Shown here piece after piece: positions 1-6,476 of a stretch of 6,476 bases of DNA; within the stretch, counting starts at the first letter, position 1, and the number at the start of each line of letters is the position of its first letter. The notes beneath the pieces were generated by a model. The model was not told where the DNA came from. It ran no database searches and worked only from the letters and a program-made list of their open reading frames with translations. The stretch covers positions 1 to 6,476 of the forward strand of contig JAUHZL010000182.1 in the NCBI GenBank assembly GCA_030425945.1, written 5' to 3'. The stretch is from Alphaproteobacteria bacterium (GTDB lineage Bacteria > Pseudomonadota > Alphaproteobacteria > Rhodobacterales > Rhodobacteraceae). A program made the translations under genes and the position numbers.

Positions 1-92
1 TATCAGTAATCTGGTTCATAGCGTGATCTCCCTGGCGGTTGCTGCCGCCGGTTGGGTGGGTGTGAGTTCACCCGGAGATTACGCCGCCTTCA
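1..92 (-). mobile_element. Possible insertion-sequence end with start of a truncated ORF
   Basis: This is sequence of unknown origin at the point where the glycosyltransferase reading frame fails. On the minus strand an AGGGAGA ribosome-binding site stands 7 bases before an ATG at 19-17, and the window then ends after six codons (M-N-Q-I-T-D). That is the normal layout of a gene start, here for a gene that runs off the left edge. The leader between 92 and 20 holds nested inverted repeats: arms 21-31 and 74-84, a hairpin 34-38/45-49, and a 5-bp dyad 58-62/69-73. A short, repeat-rich leader before a new gene inside a broken gene suggests a transposase leader and an element terminus. I cannot name the family, and no target-site duplication can be tested because the other end is outside the window. 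It could instead be an ordinary intergenic region after a deletion. Confidence 0.3.
21..84. repeat. Imperfect inverted repeat in the putative element leader
   Basis: The arm gcgtgatctcc at 21-31 pairs with ggagattacgc at 74-84, matching at 10 of 11 positions around a 42-base interior. The interior itself contains a 5-bp dyad (gggtg 58-62 / caccc 69-73) and a small hairpin (ggcgg 34-38 / ccgcc 45-49). The repeat overlaps the leader of the MNQITD reading frame, so it could be a transposase binding site, an operator or an mRNA structure. Confidence 0.45.
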
Positions 93-356
93 AATTTCCA
101 CCACCTCCGAGACACGACCTGCCTCACGGGTATTGCGCCCCTTGGGGCCGGCATCTCCTGCAAAGAAGACATGGGAGACACGCCAGCCGTTGCGGGCCAG
201 TTGCCGTGATAGTTCCGCTGTGAATGGGTGCCCTGCGTAGTCATGCACCAGCACATGTGGTCGTGCCACCAGTTGTGGAACAGAAGCGGGCCCGGTTGTC
301 TTGAGTTTGGGGGACGGTGGCAGTGTGTCACTCATGTTGACGGGCAAGCTGACCAT
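90..356 (-). pseudogene. Truncated group 1 glycosyltransferase, N-terminal fragment
   Basis: This is the first 88 codons of a glycosyltransferase that would transfer a sugar to a growing polysaccharide repeat unit on the cytoplasmic side of the inner membrane. The recognisable part is the first Rossmann strand and loop, VLVHDYAGHPF at residues 35-45, followed by the helix TAELSRQLARNGWRV and the AGDAGPKG segment at 66-73. This resembles the N-terminus of WcaI/WbuB-like GT-B enzymes, which are usually about 400 residues, so over three quarters is missing. The frame ends at TGA 92-90, with no continuation of the family in any frame to the left edge. The start ATG at 356-354 overlaps the TGA of the ManC-like gene (TGATG), indicating translational coupling. 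A second in-frame ATG lies at 335-333. Base use is less GC-rich than the upstream genes. The N-terminal fold alone should not be active. Confidence 0.7.
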
Positions 357-1777
357 CACCCCTTCGCCCCCTGTCCACGCGCATACACATCTTCGTACCG
401 CACGATGTCGTCTTCCCCCAGATACACCCCCGTCTGCACCTCAATCAGCACCATCGGCACGCGGCCGGGGTTTTCCATCCGGTGGATCGCGCCGAGGGGG
501 ATGTAGACGGACTGGTTCTCGGTCACGAGGCGGACCTCGTCGTTCACCGTGACCTTCGCGGTCCCCGACACCACGATCCAGTGTTCGGCGCGGTGCACGT
601 GGCTTTGCAGAGACAGGGCCGCGCCGGGCTTCACCACGATGCGTTTGACCTGGAAGCGGTCGGCGAGCGCCAGCGTCTCGAACCAGCCCCAAGGGCGGTG
701 GTCGCGGGGGAAGGCCTCGGCCTGTTTCGCGCCCTTGGCCTTCAGCGCGGTGACTGCCTTCTTCACGTCCTGCGCGCGCGAGGCGTCGGCGACCAGCACC
801 GCGTCGGGCGTCGCCACGACGATGGTGTCCTTCAGCCCGATGCCCACCAGTTCCAGGTCCGGGCTTTCCGATCTGAGCAGCGTGTCGGCGCAATCGATCG
901 CCGTCGCCGCGCCGGTGGTGACGACGCCCGCGCCGCTCTCGCGCCAGACCGCGTCCCACCCGCCGAGGTCGGACCAGGCCCCGGTATAGGGCACGACGCT
1001 CAGGTTATCGGCCTTCTCCATCACCGCGTAGTCGATCGAGATGTCGGCGACCTGGCTCCAGGGCCCGGGGTCGAGCCGGAAGAAGGTAAGGTCGGTCGCC
1101 CCGCCCTCGACCGCCGCCGTGACCGGCGCGATCAGCTCGGGCGCATGGGCCTCGAAGGCGGCGAGGATCGCCTTGACCGAGAAGAGGAAGATGCCCGCGT
1201 TCCACAGGAAGCTGCCGGTCGCCAGCATCGCCTCGGCGGTGGCGAGGTCCGGCTTCTCGACGAAGCGCTGGAGCGGAACCGGACCGCCGTTAGGTGCTGC
1301 CGCAAGCTCGAGGTAGCCATAGCCCGTTTCGGGCCGGTCGGGCGCGATGCCGAAGGTGACGAGCGTGCCCGCCTCCGCTGCCGCGCGTCCGGCCTCGACC
1401 GCGGCGCGGAAGGCGGCAGGGTCCGGGATGACATGGTCCGAGGGCGCGACGAGCATCAGCGCCTCCGGATCCTTGCGCGCCAGCCAGAGCGCGGCCGCCA
1501 GCACCGCGGGGGCAGTGTTCCGCCCCTCGGGCTCGATCAGCACGGTGCCGCCGGCGATCCCGGTGGCGGCCAGCTGCTCGGTGGCAATGAAGCGGAAGTC
1601 CGCGCCGGTGATGACCAGCGGCGCGGCATAGCCCGGCCCCGACAGGCGGCGCGCCGAGGCCTGGAACAGGCTCTCCTCGCCGACTAGCTCGGTGAACTGC
1701 TTTGGATAGCTCTTGCGGCTGAGCGGCCAGAGCCGCGTGCCGGAGCCGCCGCAGAGAAGAACCGGGGTGATCGTCAT
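356..1777 (-). CDS. manC: Mannose-1-phosphate guanylyltransferase / mannose-6-phosphate isomerase (type II, bifunctional)
   Basis: This 473-residue cytoplasmic enzyme is expected to convert fructose-6-P to mannose-6-P (C-terminal domain) and mannose-1-P plus GTP to GDP-mannose (N-terminal domain), supplying mannosyl units for exopolysaccharide. The length is normal for the AlgA/XanB/ManC family. The nucleotidyltransferase signature GGSGTRLWPLSRKSYPKQF is at residues 10-28, EPEGRNTAPA at 82-91, PSDH at 112-115, PETGYGY at 149-155, RFVEKP at 171-176 and WNAGIF at 192-197. The C-terminal cupin shows RAEHWIVVSGTA and ends with the typical GVYLGEDDIVRYEDVY. The open frame extends upstream to 1888, but homology begins at MTITPVLLCGG, so ATG 1777 is chosen; its ribosome-binding site is weak. 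One oddity is that the usual QMHHHR reads Q-S-H-V-H-R, which keeps the cupin HxH pair but loses the middle His. The gene lies 147 bases after the kinase gene and overlaps the glycosyltransferase start by one base. I see no convincing promoter or terminator in the 147-base gap. Confidence 0.93.
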   Translation of the reverse strand: MTITPVLLCGGSGTRLWPLSRKSYPKQFTELVGEESLFQASARRLSGPGYAAPLVITGADFRFIATEQLAATGIAGGTVLIEPEGRNTAPAVLAAALWLARKDPEALMLVAPSDHVIPDPAAFRAAVEAGRAAAEAGTLVTFGIAPDRPETGYGYLELAAAPNGGPVPLQRFVEKPDLATAEAMLATGSFLWNAGIFLFSVKAILAAFEAHAPELIAPVTAAVEGGATDLTFFRLDPGPWSQVADISIDYAVMEKADNLSVVPYTGAWSDLGGWDAVWRESGAGVVTTGAATAIDCADTLLRSESPDLELVGIGLKDTIVVATPDAVLVADASRAQDVKKAVTALKAKGAKQAEAFPRDHRPWGWFETLALADRFQVKRIVVKPGAALSLQSHVHRAEHWIVVSGTAKVTVNDEVRLVTENQSVYIPLGAIHRMENPGRVPMVLIEVQTGVYLGEDDIVRYEDVYARGQGAKG

Positions 1778-1924
1778 GGGGCCGTCCGGGAAAGAGAAAG
1801 ATGCTGCAACTGCGAAGGTCTCTGCCACGAATACCGTCTTAATGCCATGAGTCGGTTCAGAGGCTGGCGTAATGTAGCGCAGATGCACAGGTTTCGGGCA
1901 GGACCCTCGGGCAGCGGGGCCGGA

Positions 1925-4747
1925 TCAGGCGTCCTTCGCGCTGCCGCCGCCATAGCCGAGGTAATAGCCGTCGTAGCGGTAGCTCGACTGCTGGAACTGC
2001 TGGTGGCTGAGCACGGTGTAGAAATCCGCCTCCGGGTTCATCGCCTGGCGTAGAGCCTGCACCGCGCTGCGCAGGTCAGCCTGGTTCGTCGTCGCCCAGC
2101 GAACCGGCATCACGATGGCGTCGGCATGGTGCGCGATGTAGCGGGCATCGACCACCGGCACGAGCGGCGAGGTATCGATCACGATCATGTCGAAGCTGCG
2201 CCGGGCCTCGCGCAGGATCGCGTCGAAGGTCGTCGAGCTGATTAGCTGGTCGGTCGGCACGTTCGATCGCCCGGCACCCAGCACCAGCGACAGGGTGCTT
2301 TCCGGGTCGCGGGTGTAGAAGGACGCAGTCACATGGTGCTGATCGGGGTCCTTGAGATAGTCGATCAGCCCGAACTCGGGCTGGATGCCAACCTGCCGGT
2401 GGACCGAGGGCTTGCGCAGGTCGGCGTCGATCAGCAGTGTCTTGCGGCCCGAGAGCGCGTAGATCCGGGCCAGCGCCAGCGCCAGCGTGGTCTTGCCCTC
2501 GGCCGGGATCGTCGAGGTGATCAGCACGATGCGGCCGTTACGGCTCTCGAAGCCCGGAAGCTCGCCCGGCCCGGCCCCGATCCCGCGCTTGCGGAAGCCC
2601 TGCTCGATCGAGGCCCGGAGCCGCCGGATCGATTCCGAATAAGGGGAGAGCGGCTCCTCGATCACCTTGTCGGCGAGCGAGCGCTGTTCTTCCAGTTTGT
2701 CGAGGGACAGCGGTACCGTCGTGGCCACTTCGACCCCCACGAGGTCGCGGAGCTGCGCCGTGCTGGTGATGCCGCCGACGTAGTACTCGTTGAGGAACGC
2801 CAGACCGATCCCGAGGCCCAGCCCCGCGACGAGCGCCAGCGCGAGGATCAGCCTGGTGTTGGGCGCGCTCGGATCGACCGGGGCGAGCGCCTCCGAGACG
2901 ATCCGGCTGTCGGCGATCTGCAGCCCGGCCTGAGCCTCGAGGTCGCGCAGCCGCGACAGCAGGGTCTGGTATTGCGAGCGGGCGATCGAGGCTTCCTGCT
3001 GCAGCTCGTAGATCTGCGCCAGCGTCTCGGAGGACAGGTCGCTCGACAGGATCTCCTCGCGCAACGTGGCGCGGAAGTCGCTGGCCTGCGCGTTGAGCTG
3101 AGACAGCTCCCCCCGGAGATCGCCGATCTGGGCCTGAGCCCGGGCCTCGAGATCCTGGTCGAGCGCGGCGAGCGCGGTCCGGAGATCAATCTCTGCCTGG
3201 GTCCCTTGCGCAAGCTGCCCCAGTTGTCGTTGCAGCTGCTCCCGTTCCCGGGCAAGCTGGGCCAGCGCCTGGTCGCCCAACCGGTCGGCCAGCGCGGCAT
3301 AGTTCTCGGCCTGCAGGTCGGAGGCGGCGGCCTCCGCGATCACCTCGGTGTCGAGCCGCTGCGTGCGTACCGCCTCGAGCTGTTCCCGGAGCCGGGCGAG
3401 ATCGGCGTTGCCTGAGTCGGCGGCGAGCTGGGCGAGGTTCGTTTCGATGAAACGGTCAAGCGCGGCATCCGAGGCCGCAACGGCCTCACGCCCGGCATCG
3501 ATCTGGGCCTGCAGCACGTCGCGTGACGAGAGAGACGAGCCGACCTTCGCCTGCACCTGCATCTGGATGTAGGTCTCGGCCGTGATGTTGGCGAGCCGCG
3601 CGGCGCGCTCGGGATCTTCCGAGGTCACCTCGACCGAGATCAGGTAGGTCAGGCCACGGCGGCGGATGCTGGTTGCCTCCTGGAGGCGGGTGATCACAGA
3701 TTTCAGCAGCGCATCGCCGGAGGTTGGCGCGTCACTGCCGAGACCGATCGCGGTCAGGAGGCGTTGCCGCATCCCGATCGCGGGGCCGAATTCCGGGTCC
3801 GAGATCAGGTTCGCGCGTTCGATCACCGCCAAAGCCGTGGAGGGCGAGCGCAGGATCTCGACCTCGCTCTCGATCCGGGCATTGTCGGATTGCGCACTGC
3901 TTGCGGCGCCCTGCTCGGCGTCGAGCAGCGCGTGCTCGGGCAGCAGCAGGTGCAGGTAGACGACCGTCTCGGCCTCGGTGTCGATGCGGATCGAGCGCCC
4001 GTTGACCAGCGCCCCGATCGGCGCGAGCGCACGGTCGAGCCCGAAGAGCAGGTCGAGCGTGCCGCCCGTCACCTCGACCCGGTGCTGCGGCGACAGGCGC
4101 AGCGTGCGGGCCGGGCTGCCCGGGCCGAAGGCCCCGGCGGCGACGATCACCGGGCGGAGCCGGACGCGGCTCGGGGCGCGCAGCCCGAACGCGGACCGGC
4201 CGACCCACAGCACCGGGTGGACCCCGCCGTCGCGGTCACAGACGAGGTCACCGGGCGCGAGGGTCTCGATCGCGCGCCAGCCGCCGGGGGTGCGCAGCCG
4301 GGTTCCCGCGACATAGCAGATCGGCATGCCGGTGGTGAAATCGTAGCCGACCGGCGACAGGCTGAGCACCGTGGTGACCGAGCCCAGCAGCCCGGCCAGA
4401 CCCAGCACCGCGCCGGTGTCGGGCGGCCCGTCGGGATAGAGGAAGACCAGGTCGCCGGTGGTGCTGTCCTCGGCGAGGATCACGTCGACCGGCGTGCCCA
4501 GCCCCAGCGTGGCGCCCAGCAGGCTGACCGCGGCGGGCGTCAGCGTGCCCGAGCCCAGCAGGGTGTAACTGCCGCCGTCGAGCGTGAAGCCCTCGCCGAG
4601 GGTCAGGCGGCCGTCCGCGCCCGCGTCGAGCGTCTGGCCGCTCTGCACCGGCCCGAAGGCGTTCAGCACCAGCGTGGTGTCCGAGGACAGGAGATCGGCC
4701 GCCAGCAGCGAGCCGGAGTAGGACTGGGTATCGACGGATGGGGTCAT
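1925..4747 (-). CDS. Hint-domain protein fused to polysaccharide tyrosine autokinase (Wzc/ExoP type)
   Basis: A single 940-codon frame joins two unrelated proteins. Residues 1-143 are a Gly/Leu/Thr-rich N-terminal region without a signal peptide. Residues 144 to about 278 form a Hint domain: nucleophile C144 in CYVAGTRLRTPGG, LAPGDLV at 163-169, LSPQHRVEV at 218-226 and the closing LHLLLPEHALLDAE at 265-278. From about residue 285 (SDNARIESEVEILRSPS) it matches the Wzz part of a bacterial tyrosine kinase. Next come a coiled coil (about 408-600), a Pro-containing segment plus membrane helix (631-652), EX2RX2R (E705, R708, R711), Walker A STIPAEGKTT (745-754), Walker A' LLIDADLRKP (771-780), Walker B FDMIVIDTSP (852-861) and a Tyr-rich tail (Y923, Y925, Y928, Y929, Y932). 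Such kinases govern chain length and export of capsule or exopolysaccharide. The N-terminal cytoplasmic tail, first membrane helix and start of the Wzz domain are absent, replaced by Hint. ATG 4747 is preferred over an upstream TTG at 4816. Confidence 0.9.
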   Translation of the reverse strand: MTPSVDTQSYSGSLLAADLLSSDTTLVLNAFGPVQSGQTLDAGADGRLTLGEGFTLDGGSYTLLGSGTLTPAAVSLLGATLGLGTPVDVILAEDSTTGDLVFLYPDGPPDTGAVLGLAGLLGSVTTVLSLSPVGYDFTTGMPICYVAGTRLRTPGGWRAIETLAPGDLVCDRDGGVHPVLWVGRSAFGLRAPSRVRLRPVIVAAGAFGPGSPARTLRLSPQHRVEVTGGTLDLLFGLDRALAPIGALVNGRSIRIDTEAETVVYLHLLLPEHALLDAEQGAASSAQSDNARIESEVEILRSPSTALAVIERANLISDPEFGPAIGMRQRLLTAIGLGSDAPTSGDALLKSVITRLQEATSIRRRGLTYLISVEVTSEDPERAARLANITAETYIQMQVQAKVGSSLSSRDVLQAQIDAGREAVAASDAALDRFIETNLAQLAADSGNADLARLREQLEAVRTQRLDTEVIAEAAASDLQAENYAALADRLGDQALAQLAREREQLQRQLGQLAQGTQAEIDLRTALAALDQDLEARAQAQIGDLRGELSQLNAQASDFRATLREEILSSDLSSETLAQIYELQQEASIARSQYQTLLSRLRDLEAQAGLQIADSRIVSEALAPVDPSAPNTRLILALALVAGLGLGIGLAFLNEYYVGGITSTAQLRDLVGVEVATTVPLSLDKLEEQRSLADKVIEEPLSPYSESIRRLRASIEQGFRKRGIGAGPGELPGFESRNGRIVLITSTIPAEGKTTLALALARIYALSGRKTLLIDADLRKPSVHRQVGIQPEFGLIDYLKDPDQHHVTASFYTRDPESTLSLVLGAGRSNVPTDQLISSTTFDAILREARRSFDMIVIDTSPLVPVVDARYIAHHADAIVMPVRWATTNQADLRSAVQALRQAMNPEADFYTVLSHQQFQQSSYRYDGYYLGYGGGSAKDA
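3911..3928. repeat. Perfect 7-bp inverted repeat at the Hint/kinase junction
   Basis: The arm ctgctcg (3911-3917) and the arm cgagcag (3922-3928) are exact complements around a 4-base loop. They cover codons 274-279, where similarity changes from Hint to Wzz. The repeat may have promoted, or simply survived, the rearrangement that joined the two genes. In GC-rich coding sequence such a short dyad can also arise by chance. Confidence 0.5.
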
Positions 4748-4828
4748 GATCTGCTCTTGGTATTCCGGGCCCGAACGGCCGACCTGCGGCCGGGTAGGCT
4801 CCCGGCTCGGATCCAAAAGTAGATCGCG

Positions 4829-4847
4829 TTATTTCACTTTGAAATAA
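4829..4847. promoter_or_regulatory. AT-rich palindrome, possible operator upstream of the fusion gene
   Basis: The arms ttatttc (4829-4835) and gaaataa (4841-4847) are perfect complements separated by acttt. The palindrome lies 82 bases before the ATG of the Hint-kinase gene and within a 43-base island with only 7 G or C. A symmetric AT-rich site in this position suits a repressor or nucleoid-associated regulator. Ros/MucR zinc-finger proteins of alphaproteobacteria, which bind AT-rich DNA and control exopolysaccharide genes, are one candidate, but the regulator is a guess. I see no clear -35/-10 pair on the minus strand here. Confidence 0.45.
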
Positions 4848-4871
4848 AAAATATCATTCTGATGATATTTT
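4848..4871 (-). terminator. AT-only-type hairpin with T-run after the small exported-protein gene
   Basis: The arms aaaatatcat (4848-4857) and atgatatttt (4862-4871) are a perfect 10-bp complement with loop tctg. Read on the minus strand, the hairpin starts 18 bases after the stop codon of the small gene and runs into TTTTTTATTT, as an intrinsic terminator would. The stem has a single G:C pair per ten, which is unusually weak for a terminator in such a GC-rich genome, so an operator role together with the adjacent palindrome is an equal possibility. Confidence 0.45.
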
Positions 4872-4889
4872 CGGCGGCAGGGAGGCGCC

Positions 4890-5120
4890 TCAGCCCCGCG
4901 CGCGGCGGCGCAGGGCCCGCACCCCGACAAGGCAGCCGGCCCCGAGCGCCACGGCGGCCAGCGGCAGCCCGAACTGCGGCGCGGCCCCGGCGGTGCCCCC
5001 GGTATGGGTGTCCGTGCCGCCGAGCGAGCCGAACAGGAAATCGAAGAGCCCCGCCTGCGCGGGCAGCGCGGCCGAGGTCAGGACGAGGGCCGTGGCCCAG
5101 AGCAGGGGAGATTTCAGCAT
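4890..5120 (-). CDS. Small exported protein with C-terminal sorting-signal-like tail
   Basis: This 76-residue protein has no named family that I recognise with certainty. It starts with a clear signal peptide (Lys3, a hydrophobic core about residues 5-19, and an ALPAQA cleavage site near residue 23). A short GLFDFLFGSLGG stretch, a Gly/Thr-rich linker (TDTHTGGTAGAA), a hydrophobic helix (about 51-69) and a basic end RALRRRARG follow. This order (signal peptide, low-complexity linker, short motif, helix, Arg cluster) is the plan of PEP-CTERM/VPEID-CTERM-like proteins processed by exosortases. The motif before the helix, APQFGLP, does not match a canonical VPEP, VPLPA or VPEID. It may therefore be a diverged substrate or simply a small membrane protein. 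ATG 5120 is chosen because the signal peptide begins cleanly there; a GTG at 5138 would add six residues. The gene stands alone between a promoter-like sequence and an AT-rich hairpin. Confidence 0.65.
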   Translation of the reverse strand: MLKSPLLWATALVLTSAALPAQAGLFDFLFGSLGGTDTHTGGTAGAAPQFGLPLAAVALGAGCLVGVRALRRRARG

Positions 5121-5160
5121 GGCGCGACTCAGCCTCACACTTTCAGAATGATCCGGACCG

Positions 5161-5190
5161 AGGGTAGGCAGACCCCCCCGCCCCGGTCAA
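5161..5190 (-). promoter_or_regulatory. Candidate sigma-70 promoter for the small exported-protein gene
   Basis: On the minus strand TTGACC (5190-5185) and TACCCT (5166-5161) are separated by 18 bases, about 40 bases before the ATG at 5120. The -35 matches five of six consensus bases; the -10 is poor, as is common in GC-rich alphaproteobacteria. No other promoter-like pair stands out between the katG terminator and this gene. Confidence 0.35.
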
Positions 5191-5218
5191 ATTCCCCGCC
5201 ATTTTTCCGCCGCAATCG

Positions 5219-5252
5219 GCCCGGCCCGGAAACAATGCCGCCCGGGCCGGGC
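5219..5252. repeat. GC-rich hairpin, 11-bp perfect stem
   Basis: The arm gcccggcccgg (5219-5229) is the exact complement of ccgggccgggc (5242-5252), with a 12-base loop. It abuts the next palindrome at 5253 without a gap. It has no T-run on either strand, so a simple terminator is unlikely. It may be an RNA structure, or a REP-like unit if copies exist elsewhere in the genome. Confidence 0.5.
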
Positions 5253-5275
5253 ACTGTCACGGACTCCGCGACAGT
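5253..5275. repeat. 23-base near-perfect palindrome, operator-like
   Basis: The sequence is symmetric about base 5264, with ten of eleven arm pairs matching (only 5259/5269 break it). The outer half-sites are actgtc and gacagt and the inner ones cgga and tccg. Odd-length symmetry of this size is typical of a dimeric regulator site. An alternative hairpin (cggact 5260-5265 with agtccg 5273-5278) overlaps it, so it could instead fold in RNA in two exclusive ways. Confidence 0.45.
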
Positions 5276-5292
5276 CCGCCCCCGAACGCGAA

Positions 5293-5314
5293 CGGGGCGC
5301 CCGAGGGCGCCCCG
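5293..5314 (-). terminator. Intrinsic terminator of katG
   Basis: The arms cggggcgccc (5293-5302) and gggcgccccg (5305-5314) are perfectly complementary and begin 25 bases downstream of the katG stop codon on the minus strand. The real loop would be about four bases. The following T-run is weak (TTCGCGTT), which is common in GC-rich genomes. Confidence 0.65.
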
Positions 5315-5339
5315 CTGCAAGCTCTCCGACGGTCCGGCC

Positions 5340-6476
<1,137 letters not shown>

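Noticed and set aside
482..1687. Long plus-strand open frame of 401 codons opposite the ManC-like gene
   Set aside because: It is antisense to a confidently identified gene. Its Arg/Gly/Asp-rich content is typical of a shadow frame in GC-rich DNA and shows no recognisable domain.
1778..1888. 37-codon N-terminal extension of the ManC-like enzyme
   Set aside because: Family similarity begins exactly at MTITPVLLCGG (ATG 1777), and the extension has no recognisable content.
1778..1924. Promoter or terminator in the 147-base gap between the kinase and ManC-like genes
   Set aside because: I found only a weak dyad after the kinase stop and no convincing -35/-10 pair, so read-through transcription is the simpler view.
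2333..3415. Plus-strand open frame of 360 codons opposite the kinase
   Set aside because: It is a shadow of the well-supported kinase frame, with repetitive Arg/Leu/Gln content and no motif or ribosome-binding site.
3907..4318. Hint domain as a splicing intein inside the kinase
   Set aside because: No C-terminal His-Asn followed by Cys/Ser/Thr is seen at the junction, and the residues before C144 are not the missing N-terminal part of a Wzc protein, so there is no extein to splice.
4748..4816. Upstream TTG start adding 23 residues to the fusion protein
   Set aside because: The added residues are Pro/Arg-rich with no family resemblance. The ATG at 4747 begins a typical Hint-protein N-terminus.
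3764..4822. Plus-strand open frame of 352 codons opposite the Hint region
   Set aside because: It is low-complexity Arg/Gln/Ala sequence antisense to the Hint domain, so composition explains its openness.
4839..4871. Plus-strand promoter TTGAAA/TATTTT in the AT-rich island
   Set aside because: The spacing is 21 bases and no plus-strand gene follows it.

Overview
The window is GC-rich and every protein gene I can support lies on the minus strand, so the genes are transcribed from right to left. Rhodobacterales-type alphaproteobacteria are the best fit. The reasons are the composition, an alphaproteobacterial style Hint (Hedgehog/intein) domain protein, a short secreted protein with a C-terminal sorting-signal-like tail, and an exopolysaccharide gene set. 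This assignment is inference from protein style, not from a marker gene.

Right to left, the layout is as follows. (1) 6476-5340 holds the C-terminal half of a catalase-peroxidase (katG), cut by the window edge and followed by a strong GC hairpin that looks like its terminator. (2) 5339-5121 is a structured intergenic stretch with three hairpins or palindromes and a plausible promoter. (3) 5120-4890 encodes a 76-residue exported protein with a C-terminal hydrophobic helix and an Arg-rich end. (4) 4889-4748 is a spacer containing a 43-base AT-rich island (7 G/C of 43) built from two perfect inverted repeats. (5) 4747-1925 is one continuous 940-codon reading frame. It joins an almost complete Hint-domain protein to a polysaccharide tyrosine autokinase (Wzc/ExoP type) whose first membrane helix is missing. 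(6) 1777-356 encodes a bifunctional mannose-1-phosphate guanylyltransferase/mannose-6-phosphate isomerase (type II, ManC/AlgA-like). (7) 356-90 is the beginning of a glycosyltransferase gene, coupled to the previous gene by a TGATG overlap and broken off after 88 codons. (8) 92-1 looks like foreign sequence, possibly an insertion-sequence end, with a ribosome-binding site and the first codons of another reading frame.

Genes 5 to 7 read as part of an exopolysaccharide locus. The kinase would control chain length and export, the ManC-like enzyme would make GDP-mannose, and the glycosyltransferase would build the repeat unit. The locus appears damaged or remodelled in two places: the Hint/kinase junction near 3890-3930, and the truncated glycosyltransferase next to the likely mobile-element end. 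The Hint-kinase fusion is the most unusual item. It is either a real novel architecture, the scar of a deletion, or an assembly chimera, and the sequence alone cannot decide which.
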